In this document: positions 35,301 to 44,286 of the stretch, one piece after another
Numbering within the stretch: the first letter of the stretch is position 1
Layout of the letters: each line of letters opens with the position of its first letter
From: a candidate division WOR-3 bacterium
Lineage (GTDB): Bacteria > SDB-A
Assembly (NCBI GenBank): GCA_016926475.1
Contig: JAFGON010000040.1
Span: 1 to 64,000, forward strand
DNA length: 64,000 bases
Direction of reading: 5' to 3'
Notes under the pieces: model-generated
Database searches by the model: none
What the model was told of the DNA's origin: nothing
The model's input: only the letters and a program-made list of their open reading frames with translations
Program-made: the position numbers and the translations under genes

Positions 35301-35716
35301 AAAAAGACAACAGCAAAGCACTTAAATTCTCGGAGATTTCTTACAAAACAGCAGACGAAATAGGAAACTTCAACTGGAAATTTCTAACGAGAGCCATAGG
35401 GTTGAGGATAGAATTCAACGCGGCAAAAAGTCTGGTGGAAAAAAATACAGTTTTGAAAAAAACCGAAGAAATGCTCAAAGATTACAAAACAAAAGATACA
35501 AGGGCTGAAATATTATACCGAATCTGGGAATTCACTATGGAATATTCGGAGTTGGCGGCAAAGAGAAGACAAATAATAGAAACATACAGAAATGAAGCGA
35601 TCAAGCTCTTCGCGGAATTGCTTAAGAAAGAAAAAAAGAGCGATTATTCAGATAAACTTGAAAACCTGACAAACGGCTTTATAACAAAAAGAGGGAGCAG
35701 ATTCAGTATTCATTGA
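32348..35716 (+). CDS. Class III nucleotide cyclase - AAA ATPase - TPR protein
   Basis: Large cytoplasmic signalling protein of 1122 residues. Residues 30-210 are a class III cyclase domain: VLFADIHGF (metal Asp41), GDRIMALFG (Asp85) and GDTVNIASRLE with the transition-state Asn and Arg. A P-loop ATPase module follows, with Walker A GEPGIGKTR near 270 and a winged-helix-like region near 540-600. From about 690 to 1070 there are TPR repeats (LARAYLNLNRLKDAE, NIGIGYRNIGEFDKA, NLSILYMQKGE). This cyclase-ATPase-TPR order is known in many bacteria and is thought to make cAMP under control of the TPR part. The ATG lies inside the end of the endonuclease V gene. Confidence 0.9.
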   Translation: MIFEKIDGLIGKLSESDARSKEKQFRLVAGDRRDVAVLFADIHGFTSISEKLDPEKVKILADKLMQILSFCVKNYGGFVDKYEGDRIMALFGAKKASDKDAEKAVRAAIDMIEKITLLAKIFKEDEEFKEFDLSMRIGINYGLVTTGRIGEKREGDFTVYGDTVNIASRLEEKSPLNSILVSSSVRESLKQIFEFDPFGDLELKGKIQKVEAWIAKKYKTKKTLMADDDSLFLGRENEITETTRIINSALNRAVSTKDANYLSLGFITGEPGIGKTRLLGEILKLFQGRAEFFWGSCDSLKVSRFGVIEEMVKERLGVAREDEKNAIVSKISQWAFSNKAGEDLRNNLIDLYACAGNPYNSEGRDESRFVFARQVFIEFFKTIGSKASENSKPVIIAIDDFQEADEIEVSFLECFLEALRHKDEKLVFSTFVILIASRKDIETDFGASGILQNRIRLLPLSSENSMKLLDGVLRDENIEERLKSFIIERAQGNPLFITELSKIAKKRGGENLSVSDIPSSMKSLMLSRLDCLDENLKEPLKILTVSGEKIEIDISEYVLRRFEIDPEFLISRLESEKVIYEYEKEIYRFSSLFFREIIYETFLVENRRIVHAEYAKALEDKRKHSIDNYISEICGHYLETDDDEKIIEYLEKNGKLLKERFDNKSALEIFLKLDSMLSKKYLENASSAFAYAECLLNMSEILNIAGDWELSEKKTILSLSIIGEKNLESLKGRAFLCLARAYLNLNRLKDAEHAVERSLAYSKKLKNTSVMISSMMLKGELYILFSDYKSAAKCFKSIEKKSKTAGDEKGLMMSFFNLAHVYIKKSKFKKSLEYNLMALKIAEDISDKLSIVRILNNIGIGYRNIGEFDKAFRAYQKSLKLAVEMGSKKNIATAYGNLSILYMQKGEMNEYVRFLRKHFLLNFELNDKMGMAYSLANFGNYHNYSGNLREAELSYKKGLSIAKIFKNKVLAMNLAYNLSTVYMAQKDNSKALKFSEISYKTADEIGNFNWKFLTRAIGLRIEFNAAKSLVEKNTVLKKTEEMLKDYKTKDTRAEILYRIWEFTMEYSELAAKRRQIIETYRNEAIKLFAELLKKEKKSDYSDKLENLTNGFITKRGSRFSIH

Positions 35717-35732
35717 AAGGAAAAAATCGATT

Positions 35733-37457
35733 ATGTTTAGATCAAGCGCGTTGATTTTTTTGACGTTGAACCTGCAGGGTTTGTTTTCTTCGGAGTTGAG
35801 GTTTGCTGTATTGGGAGACAGAACAGGCGGTCATGTGGAAGGAGTTTTCGAGAAGGCGCTTCTTAAAGCCGATATGCTCGACCCTGAAATCATGATCTGT
35901 GTGGGAGATATAATTGAAGGCTACAGCGAAGACGAAGGAGAAATAAGATCGGAGTGGGAAGAGATATTGCCTTACATAAGAGGGATTTCCTGCCCTTTTT
36001 ATTTCACTCCGGGTAACCACGATATTTCAAATGAGATTCAAGCTGAAATTTACAGAGAATTGATAGGAGAACAGGATTATTCTTTCGACAGAAACGGCTA
36101 TCATTTCGTCATCCTCGACAATTCGCGCATAGAATATCCGACCGATTTTACATCGAAACAGATGGAGTGGCTCGAGAAGGATCTCAAGAAAAGTAGGGAT
36201 GCCGAGGCGATTTTTGTCTTCTACCATAAACCTTTTTGGTTTGAGTCGATTCTGAGAGGCGAAGTAGACCCTCTGCATGAACTTTTTGTAGAATACGGGG
36301 TTGACGCGGTCTTCACAGGTCATTACCACTTTTATTTCACCGCTGAAATTGACGGAATAAAATACACCGGTGTCGGAAGCTCCGGCGCCGAATCCCACCT
36401 CGGAATTTTAGGACCCAATTTTCATTTTCTTCTCGTAAGCGCTAAAGAAGATTCGATAAATATTTCCGTGATAGAACTTGAGGGAGTGCATTCCTGGGAC
36501 GAGATAAAAATGGAGGACATTCAAACAGCCGATAGGGCTATGGAAAACGGCATCGAGATAATTCGACCGGCAAGGGTTGATGAAGATCTAAAAGTCTTTG
36601 AACAGATGGTAGGTGTTGTCGTAAGAAATTATTCAGAAGATGTCAAGATAGAAGATGTTCTGAAAATAGATTTACCCCATGGGTGGTCGTCTTCGGCGGA
36701 TGAAATACCGATTTCTCTTATGCCGGGCGATTCAACCGTGTTTGAAGTTGCCTTAAATTCAACTGGGAGCCTATACCCTCTTCCTGTTTTTAGTTTAAAT
36801 TATCCTGTACGAGACGGCGTGGTTTTTCAACTGCGCCGAACCTTGAGAATTCAAAGAAGCGCTGTTTCCTCCCCTGCTTTTCAGACGGCGAAAATAGACG
36901 GTGATATTGACGAGTCATTTTGGAAATGTCCCCAGCGGAATTTTTTTTCTTCGGGTGGTGTTGTTTCTGAAACTGATTACACAGAGTTTTATTTCGCCTA
37001 CGACTCCGACAATTTGTATTTGGCCGCCAAATGCGTTTTTGAGGATTCGAGTGAAATAAAAGCGGAAGAAAAGGAAAGAGACGGACAAATATTTTCAGAA
37101 GATTGTGTCGGTTATTTTTTTGTTCTTAATCCCGGAGGGGGGGAAATATATCAAGTCTATTTCAATCCTCTCGGGACAATATACGACGCTGTCTTGAAAA
37201 GGGATTGGTCTGGTTCTTTCCAAGGGGACGAAGAGAGGGATTTCGAAATAGAAAGTTATGTCAAAATTACCGAGAACTGCTGGACTTTAGAGGCGAAATT
37301 GCCTCTTGAGCAATTTGAAAAAATATCCTTTTCTCCCGGAGACAGCATATTGCTGAATTTCAGGAGAAAACAACCGTCAAAGACTGCAAACGCGGATTGG
37401 TTGACGCCGATTGAGTTCGACCCGTCGACTTTTGGAGTCTTGTTTTTCGGGAGTTGA
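35733..37457 (+). CDS. Secreted calcineurin-like phosphoesterase with C-terminal CBM9/DOMON-like domain
   Basis: Exported protein of 574 residues. A signal peptide (residues 1-21) is followed by a metallophosphoesterase domain with AVLGDRTGG, GDIIEGY, TPGNHDIS, FYHKPFW and FTGHYHFY, the full metal set. A linker beta-sandwich spans about 290-385. The C-terminus from about 390 is a CBM9-like/DOMON-type domain (IDGDIDESFWKCP, ENCWTLEAKLPLEQF). The substrate may be a cell-surface glycan or phosphorylated sugar, but this is inference. It is close to the TonB receptor gene, with the start of that gene three bases beyond its stop. Confidence 0.88.
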   Translation: MFRSSALIFLTLNLQGLFSSELRFAVLGDRTGGHVEGVFEKALLKADMLDPEIMICVGDIIEGYSEDEGEIRSEWEEILPYIRGISCPFYFTPGNHDISNEIQAEIYRELIGEQDYSFDRNGYHFVILDNSRIEYPTDFTSKQMEWLEKDLKKSRDAEAIFVFYHKPFWFESILRGEVDPLHELFVEYGVDAVFTGHYHFYFTAEIDGIKYTGVGSSGAESHLGILGPNFHFLLVSAKEDSINISVIELEGVHSWDEIKMEDIQTADRAMENGIEIIRPARVDEDLKVFEQMVGVVVRNYSEDVKIEDVLKIDLPHGWSSSADEIPISLMPGDSTVFEVALNSTGSLYPLPVFSLNYPVRDGVVFQLRRTLRIQRSAVSSPAFQTAKIDGDIDESFWKCPQRNFFSSGGVVSETDYTEFYFAYDSDNLYLAAKCVFEDSSEIKAEEKERDGQIFSEDCVGYFFVLNPGGGEIYQVYFNPLGTIYDAVLKRDWSGSFQGDEERDFEIESYVKITENCWTLEAKLPLEQFEKISFSPGDSILLNFRRKQPSKTANADWLTPIEFDPSTFGVLFFGS

Positions 37458-37459
37458 AC

Positions 37460-39829
37460 ATGCGTAAAAAAATAGCTATAATTATTCTGACGATGATCTC
37501 CTTTTCATCTTTTATCGTAGCCCATACGGTAACGGGTAAAGTAACTGACATGGACACACACCAGCCTGTGATTGGAGCGAATATAGCGGTTTTTGACCTC
37601 GACGGAAATCTGATTGCCGGTGTCCTGGCCGGTAACGACGGAGCATTTTCGATCGAGAATCTTCCCGCTGGCAGTTATAACCTGAGAGCTATGAGGTTGG
37701 GATACAAGACACAGGTAAAAAACAGGGTGACGGTTCGACCAAACATACCGACGTATGTTGATTTTGAACTTGAAGAAGAACTCCTGCAGATGGAGGGCAT
37801 CACCGTCAGGCCAAAATATTTCGAAAAACCCGAAGACGCTGTCGTGTCGACAAGAAGCATGGATTTTGAAGAAATAATTTCACAGCCTGGCGGTGTATAT
37901 GACGTACAAAGAGCAGTTCAAGCACTGCCTGCAGTGGTCTCGGGTTCGGACCAGAACAACGAAATCATTGTTCGAGGAGGAAACTACGGAGAAAACCTTT
38001 TTCTGATTGACAACATGGAGATGCTCAACCCCAACCATTTCGGGTGGCAGGGAACAGGCGGAGGGCCTGTGAGCGTAATCAATACTGATTTTATCAGGAG
38101 CATAGACTTCATGGCAGGCGCATTTCCAGCCAGATACGGCGACAAGGCGTCGAGTGTTTTGGACATCACTTTAAGGGAAGGCGTTCGGGACAGGATTCAT
38201 TACAAATTCGATCTGAGCATGGCGGGAGCGGGAGGAACCTTGGAAGGACCTCTTGGAAAGGGAAGTTTTTTAATATCGGCCCACAGAAGTTTTTTGTCTC
38301 TCGTGGCGTCGAGTTTCGGACTGACTGCCGTCCCTCATTACTACAACATCCATTTCAAAGCTGTTTACGATCTTTCTCACACACGTAAATTCTCGTTGTT
38401 GGGAATTTACGGCAAAGACTGGATAACAATCGAGAGTTCAGAGGAAGAAGACGAAGAAATCTACGACGACATAAAAAAAATTGAAGCCAAATCCGATCAG
38501 TACACAGTGGGTGCGAGTATAAAATCCCTTTATTCAATGGGATACTACAACATTACACTTTCAAGGACATACAGCACCTGGAACCATGACATCATCGACA
38601 CTCTGGACATGAGATACCTTTTCAACGATTCGGACGAGGGGGAGAATACAGCGAAAATTGACTTCAACATAAATTTCGCAAGACACACAAAACTGACAAT
38701 GGGTCTTTTTGCCAAAAATGTATCGTTTCATTACGAGACTTGGGCGAGACCTGACACTCTTTTCATTTACGACTCCTCCGGAAACATAGTCGACACCACA
38801 GACTACATTACCGTTATAGACGTCGACGAAGAAGCCGATTCGTGGAAATACGGGGGTTACGCCCAATTAAGACACGACGCGGGAACTTTTCTGACACTAA
38901 ACCTGGGGTTGAGATACGACAAATTCGACTACACTGGATTTGATTGCCTTTCACCAAGGGTGTCTCTATCGGTTCATTTGACTGGAAACACCGACCTCAA
39001 TGCGGCTTACGGAGTGCATTTTCAATCTCCTCAGTGGTTTGAACTCGCTTTTGATCCCGAAAACCACTACTTAAAGAGCAAGTACACCGAACAGGTTATA
39101 TTAGGTGTCGAGCATTTGTTCGCTGACGACATCAAGGCGACCCTTGAGGTTTACTACAAACGATACAGAGACGTCCCTATCGACAGGGCTTCGACCACTT
39201 CCGATCCCAACGACTGGGATGAGGTTTTTGTAAACGAGGGCGATGGCTTCGCCAAGGGCATCGAGTTTTTTCTGCAGAAAAAGGTGATGAAAAATTTCTG
39301 GGGAACGCTGAGTTATTCCTACTCTGTGGCTAAAGCTTTCGACCCGAGAAACGAGCAGAATGAATACAGTTGGGATTTCGACTACGGAAACGTTTTTACA
39401 CTGATAGCAGGATACAGAAAAGAGTATTTTAAAGACGCATGGTATCAGTCCTTTTCAAAATCACTTGTTTATAAATTCATTTCGTTTCTGCCGTTTGTGC
39501 CTTCCGACGCGTCGGAATACACAATAAAATACAGATACCTCGGAGGCAAACCTTACACGCCTGTGACCTATCATCCGGAGTGGAGGAGGTGGGTCGCCGA
39601 TCCGGACCAGGCTTACAATTCCGATAGAACAAAACCCTACCAGAGGTTCGACGTGATGTTCTCCAACAGATGGTATTTCAAATCCTGGAACATGGTGTAT
39701 TATCTCGAAGTGGAGAACCTCTTCAACCACCCCAACGTATGGGAATACTACTATTGTGAAGACGGCGAGGTCGAAACCGTCTATCAGATGGGCAGAATGA
39801 TAGTAGGAGGGGTGATATTTGAGTTCTGA
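37460..39829 (+). CDS. TonB-dependent receptor with carboxypeptidase-regulatory N-domain
   Basis: Outer-membrane receptor of 789 residues. A signal peptide is followed by a carboxypeptidase-regulatory-like beta-sandwich (residues 21-105, GKVTDMDTHQPVIGANI), then the plug (YDVQRAVQALPAVVSGSDQNNEIIVRG is split here as YDVQRAVQALPAV and NNEIIVRGGNYGENLF) with FPARYGDKASSVLDI, and a beta-barrel to the C-terminal VGGVIFEF. Phe as the last residue is usual for BamA-inserted barrels. The ATG at 37460 has GGGAG seven bases upstream. Its ligand is unknown; coupling to the phosphoesterase upstream suggests that the phosphoesterase product could be imported. No TonB-ExbBD is in the window. Confidence 0.92.
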   Translation: MRKKIAIIILTMISFSSFIVAHTVTGKVTDMDTHQPVIGANIAVFDLDGNLIAGVLAGNDGAFSIENLPAGSYNLRAMRLGYKTQVKNRVTVRPNIPTYVDFELEEELLQMEGITVRPKYFEKPEDAVVSTRSMDFEEIISQPGGVYDVQRAVQALPAVVSGSDQNNEIIVRGGNYGENLFLIDNMEMLNPNHFGWQGTGGGPVSVINTDFIRSIDFMAGAFPARYGDKASSVLDITLREGVRDRIHYKFDLSMAGAGGTLEGPLGKGSFLISAHRSFLSLVASSFGLTAVPHYYNIHFKAVYDLSHTRKFSLLGIYGKDWITIESSEEEDEEIYDDIKKIEAKSDQYTVGASIKSLYSMGYYNITLSRTYSTWNHDIIDTLDMRYLFNDSDEGENTAKIDFNINFARHTKLTMGLFAKNVSFHYETWARPDTLFIYDSSGNIVDTTDYITVIDVDEEADSWKYGGYAQLRHDAGTFLTLNLGLRYDKFDYTGFDCLSPRVSLSVHLTGNTDLNAAYGVHFQSPQWFELAFDPENHYLKSKYTEQVILGVEHLFADDIKATLEVYYKRYRDVPIDRASTTSDPNDWDEVFVNEGDGFAKGIEFFLQKKVMKNFWGTLSYSYSVAKAFDPRNEQNEYSWDFDYGNVFTLIAGYRKEYFKDAWYQSFSKSLVYKFISFLPFVPSDASEYTIKYRYLGGKPYTPVTYHPEWRRWVADPDQAYNSDRTKPYQRFDVMFSNRWYFKSWNMVYYLEVENLFNHPNVWEYYYCEDGEVETVYQMGRMIVGGVIFEF

Positions 39830-40538
39830 CAAAAGCTCCTACAAGAAGATTTCTCTCGATCTGAAAAAAGCGAAAAATCGTGAAAAAGCTTTTATCCTCC
39901 AGAAATTTTTCAAGACCGGCAGAGGCGAATACGGCGAAGGTGATGTCTTCTACGGGATTACAGTTCCGTACCTGAGAAAATTATCTGCAAGATTCGCAGG
40001 AGCGGATTTTTTCGTTCTCGAAAAATTGCTCGAATCTGAAATTCACGAGGAAAGAACGCTCGCTTTGTTCATACTCATCAGAAAATTCGAAAATGGGAAC
40101 GAAAGCGACAGAAAAGCGGTATTCAAAATTTATTTCAAGAAGAAAAAACGCGTGAATAACTGGGACCTTGTTGATTTGTCGGCCCCGAAAATCGTCGGAG
40201 CGTATCTTGAGGACAAAGACAGATCTCTGCTTTACAAACTGGCGGCCTCGAAAAACCTCTGGGAGAGAAGAATCGCCGTTATATCCACCTACACTTTCAT
40301 TAAAAAAGGTGATTTCAAAGACGCGTTGAACCTGTCGGAAATCCTACTTGACGAAAAACATGACCTCATCCACAAAGCGACAGGATGGATGCTCAGGGAA
40401 ATAGGAAAGAAAGACGAAAGCGTTTTGTTGAAATTTCTGGAAAAGCACTGCGCGAAAATGCCCAGAACCATGCTCAGGTATTCGATCGAAAAGCTGGACA
40501 CTAAAAGAAGAAAATATTATCTCGGAAAAAAACAATAA
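39819..40538 (+). CDS. AlkD-like DNA alkylation repair protein
   Basis: HEAT-repeat DNA glycosylase family of 239 residues that excises bulky or cationic alkylpurines without base flipping. The recognisable segments are FFKTGRGEYGEGDVFYGITVP (here split as FFKTGRGEYGEGD and VFYGITVPYLRKL), NNWDLVDLSAPKIVG with the conserved Trp and Asp, NLWERRIAVISTY, and HDLIHKATGWMLREIGK. The TTG start overlaps the TonB receptor end by 11 bases and has AGGAGGGG upstream. It ends the long plus-strand run, and an intrinsic terminator follows immediately. Confidence 0.93.
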   Translation: MSSDKSSYKKISLDLKKAKNREKAFILQKFFKTGRGEYGEGDVFYGITVPYLRKLSARFAGADFFVLEKLLESEIHEERTLALFILIRKFENGNESDRKAVFKIYFKKKKRVNNWDLVDLSAPKIVGAYLEDKDRSLLYKLAASKNLWERRIAVISTYTFIKKGDFKDALNLSEILLDEKHDLIHKATGWMLREIGKKDESVLLKFLEKHCAKMPRTMLRYSIEKLDTKRRKYYLGKKQ

Positions 40539-40564
40539 AAAGGGGGCTTGCGCCCCCTTTTTTA
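40537..40564. terminator. Bidirectional intrinsic terminator
   Basis: GGGGGC (40542-40547) pairs with GCCCCC (40552-40557) over a TTGC loop, with A-rich and T-rich flanks that extend the stem. It lies between the convergent ends of the AlkD gene and the minus-strand sorting-domain gene, and can stop transcription from both. Confidence 0.88.
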
Positions 40565-42454
40565 TTCGACAAAGATAAGTTTTACCTGACCTGAATTTTC
40601 ACCGGCTGTAACTTTCACGAAATAAACTCCCCGGGTCAATTCTTGTCCCTGGTTGTCATTTCCGTTCCAGTGAACTGTCATCAGTCTGTCAGCGTCGTTC
40701 AGACCGAAGTTGAACTCGCGGACTGTTCTACCGGATACGTCGAATATCTCGACCTCTGAGAGAATCCCAGCCGGCGAGGTGAAAGAGATGAGAACATTCT
40801 TTACGAAAGGATTTGGAGAGGCAGTCAAAGCGACCCATGAAGAATTGACAGGTGGCTGCTCCGCCACAGCGTTCAGACCGTCGAGGAAGAAAACCATTAT
40901 GGAGTCGAGAATGTCCGCTCTCGTCGAGGCATCTGCTGCGTCAGTGAGCATTCCGAGCTCGAAACTGGTTCCAACCGTCCTGTAAGTCGCGGTTTGATTC
41001 GCAACTCCGCAGTTGTAGTTGTCGTTTCCGTCGCTGAAAATCACAAATCCGGTACCGGTCGCGTTGATTTGGTCAATGTAGCTGTTTTCACCGGCATAGG
41101 CGAAATTCATGGAGTTGGTGAATGTTCCGGACGCGCCGACGACTGGTCCAAGATTCCCGGAACCGTCTGCTACCGCCTGGATTCCGAAAACCGGACCAAA
41201 ATTGTGGCCGCCTCCGTAACTGGGGTCGTAAAACCACATGTCACCGCCTTCCATGTAGGCGCATCCCCCGTTGTTGATAAAATCTATTATCGAGGTAGCT
41301 ATGGCTCCCCCCGATGATATTACGGTATTGTTTGGATAGACGCCAAGGCAAACAAAAATGGATTTGAAAAAAGATAAATCCGAAGGCAGTTGAATTGAAT
41401 GTATTCCGGAGTAACCGATTGCGCTGAGAATACTGTCAATTTTGATTCCGGATCCGGCAGATGGATCGAGATTTAAAACGAGGTAACTGTATTTTCCGAC
41501 GGTAAGGTCGAACGAGAAGGTGTCGCAGAAACCCGCGTCTGTTACAACAAGGTTGAAAGCGGCTTCATACCCTTCCGGTGTTGAAACGTCCACAGAAAGG
41601 TTGAATGGATCAGAGACGTTCGTCTTTGTGCTGTCTATCGACAACGGGCCGAACACTGCGCTGTTGTCGTTTATTGTTATGTTGGGATCAGAAGAAGATA
41701 AAACGGAAGTGATGTTCGTGAAATTTGTCCCTCCGACGTTTTTGATGGTCGCCAGAAGGTTAGCTGTTTCACCGGGGTCCAACCTGCCGTTGCTGTTACC
41801 GGCAGCGTCGTCGACAGTTGTACTCAATAAAACAAGATAAGGGGTTGACCCTGAATAGGAAAGTGTTATTTCATCGGCGGAGACCTCCGCCAGTTCTGAA
41901 CCCCCTCAACAGTCGTAGGTAGAGTCGAATAGAGCAATTTCAATTTTGTTTACTTGCAGGGGATCTACACCTGTCAGATTTGTAAGTTCGGTGCCGACGT
42001 TAAAAGAGTAATTGTGCCACTGGGAGTCGACGGCTTGTATCAAGTGCATCGTTGGTGAGTTCGCCCAAGGACAGTAGCTGGTCTTTGAACAGATCCTGGT
42101 CTGACCGAGGACGTTGCCGGATATATCGAGGTACTTCAGACTCAGTGCAGTTCCTGCCCAAGCTGTCGAAGTCGCGTAAGCGTAAAGTCTGACGCTTGCC
42201 GAAAATACAATGTCGGTTGTGGGAACTGTAACTGTCTGGTTTAAAAGGGCGTATCCGCCTCCATCGGTTTTGCGGACCATTACTTCGTAATCAGGGTCGG
42301 GGTCATAGTTAGTCGCCCGGTTTACACTCGCTCCGGATCCGTTGAGAATCTGTTTCCATCCCACGGAGAGATCTTGCTCAAAGTCGCCGTTGACTACGTA
42401 TTGGGATGTTGAAAAACCGATCAGCAAAGACAGGATTACGGACAGCATAGGCAT
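40562..42454 (-). pseudogene. Secreted sorting-domain protein interrupted by in-frame TGA
   Basis: One continuous frame of 631 codons broken by a single TGA at 41908-41906. The first part (182 codons) has a signal peptide and a carbohydrate-binding-like beta-sandwich (YVVNGDFEQDLSVGWKQI) ending DSTYDC. After the stop the same frame continues GGSELAEVSADEITL, then a CARDB/DUF11-like domain (GRLDPGETANLLATIKNVGG), a long beta-rich part and a C-terminal FlgD/por-type sorting domain (NPFVKNVLISF, FDVSGRTVREF, KLIFVE). The part after the stop has no proper start of its own. It is a recent nonsense mutation, a sequence error or readthrough. Before damage it was probably an exported or surface-attached protein. 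Confidence 0.8.
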
Positions 42455-42511
42455 ACCTCCTCGTTTGGTTGGATCTAATTCTAATAGTCCGGCAAAACGA
42501 AAGCAACGGCT

Positions 42512-43863
42512 TTAGACGTAAGAAGGAATTTTGTATTTAATCCATCCCCCTCTTTTGTAAAAAACAAAAAGAAACAGGGATTCAATCAGTAGTGAAAAGC
42601 CAATTCCTGACCATACCCCGACTACGTCGAGGAAAAGGTGTTTTGCGAGAAAGTAGGAAAGGGGGAGCTTGATAAGCCAATTTGCTATTATCGAGGTTAT
42701 CAGAGGAGGAACATTGTATCCTGACCCTCTGTGGACAGCGTTGAAAGTCGCGGAAAGAGGATAGAAAAGGAGAGAAATTCCAATTATTTTCAGATACGAG
42801 GAGCCACTTTTTACTACCGAGGGATTGACGCTGAAAACTTTCGTCAATTCTTCCGAAAAGACAAAAATCAGCGAGCAGGTGATTATCTGAACCAGATACC
42901 CCATTCTCAACGACCGCAGAACTACCTCTCTGGCTTTATCAATATTTTTTTGCCGAGGAGCTGACCGATAAAAGTCTGAACAGCCATCATCAGACCGTCC
43001 ATGTAAATGAAAGTTACTCCTATTATTCTGCTGCCAATTCCAAAAGCGGCTATAGATATGTCTCCGTAGAAGGACACTATTTTGTATATCAGCATACCGG
43101 TCACCGGCCTTGTAATCCCAAAGAAAAAAGCCGGAATTCCGGTTTTTAAAAAACTAATGGATAAATCCTTTTGAAAAGAGGGTTTAACGGCGCCGAATTT
43201 TTTTAGAAAAAAAAACGTGAACAGAGAAAAACCAATCAGAATCGAGACAGAAGAAGCTATCGCGGCTCCAGAAGTTTCCAATCTCGGGAAGAAAAACCAA
43301 CCGAAAATAAAAAAAGGGTCGAGTAGGATGTTTATAAGCAGAGTCGTTATCGTCAGTTTCATCGGGGTTTTGGAATCTCCGGTTCCGAAAAATATATTAT
43401 ACATTATGTCCAGTATGAAGAGAAAAGCGAAACCAAGGAGCATTATTCGCATGTATGTTTTTGCCTGGGAGAGAACTTCACCTTTGGCTCCGAAAAAACT
43501 TAGAATTTGATCTGAAAACAAAATTGAGGGCACGATCAAAACCAGGGCAATCAGAATCGAGAAAAAAAGTGAAATTGAAATGCTTTTTTTCAGAAGCTCC
43601 GTGTCTTTTGAACCATAAGCTCTTGAGACGAAAGCTATGGCTCCAGAAGAAACAAGAGTCATGGAAGATATAAGAATAAACAAAAACGATCCGACCATGC
43701 TCACAGCGGCGACCGAGATATGACCAAGTTTTCCTATCCAGAACATATCTGTGACATCGAGCAGTGTGAATGCGAGTGATGATACCATCACAGGCCAGGA
43801 AAGATTCCAGATGTTGCCGTAGGTAATATTTTCCGGATCGAAATTTCTTGTATTTTCAACCAT
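42512..43863 (-). pseudogene. MATE-family multidrug exporter, frameshifted
   Basis: Sodium- or proton-coupled MATE exporter of about 450 residues, split by a single-base frameshift. The first part, from the ATG at 43863, runs through SLAFTLLDVTDMFWIGKLG and ends FIGQLLGKK followed by wrong-frame residues and a TAG. Adding one A to the run of seven A (plus-strand T at 42945-42951) restores KKNIDKAREVVLRSLRMGY and joins the second part, which carries the last four membrane helices. The break lies at the usual domain linker region of the family (GxxLGxxxxxxAR). It could be a sequencing error, a real mutation or slippage at the A-run. Confidence 0.85.
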
Positions 43864-43941
43864 ATTTTCAACTTTTCTTTTTAAGTTTTGCGATGATTTC
43901 CCAATAGAGTATAATGATATTAAAAATTTATAAAGCATTTA

Positions 43942-44271
43942 ATGGATGATATGGAAGATTTTACCGGAGCTGTCATCGAGACTGTAAAATTAATCCCTCG
44001 CGGAAAAGTGATGACATACGGACAAATAGCATCTTTCGTCGGTTCACCGAGAAGTTCAAGGCAGGTTTCGAGGATACTGCATTCGTGCAGTGAAAAGTTC
44101 TCTTTGCCCTGGCACAGAATTGTCAATTCAAAGGGTGAAATTGCGTTCAAGAGAAACCAGGCTTATTCAGAGCAAAAAACTCTTCTCGAAGGTGAAGGGA
44201 TCGTTTTCGACAAAGAGGGAAGGATAGACCTCGATAAATTTTTGTTTAAGCCTTTCAACGGAAATAGCTGA
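43942..44271 (+). CDS. Alkyltransferase-like (ATL) protein
   Basis: A 109-residue member of the O6-alkylguanine-DNA alkyltransferase family in which the catalytic PCHR is replaced by PWHR (LPWHRIV near residue 54). This Cys-to-Trp change defines ATL proteins such as E. coli Atl, which bind O6-alkylguanine and pass the lesion to nucleotide excision repair rather than repairing it directly. The helix-turn-helix (TYGQIASFVGSPRSSRQVSRIL) with its arginine finger is intact. It is divergent from the MATE gene and 15 bases ahead of the SNF transporter. Confidence 0.93.
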   Translation: MDDMEDFTGAVIETVKLIPRGKVMTYGQIASFVGSPRSSRQVSRILHSCSEKFSLPWHRIVNSKGEIAFKRNQAYSEQKTLLEGEGIVFDKEGRIDLDKFLFKPFNGNS

Positions 44272-44286
44272 AAAGGAGGAAAGAAA

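Noticed and set aside
41906-41908. Selenocysteine at the in-frame TGA
   Set aside because: No SECIS-like hairpin is apparent, the protein is not of a redox family, and other genes in the window use TGA as a stop.
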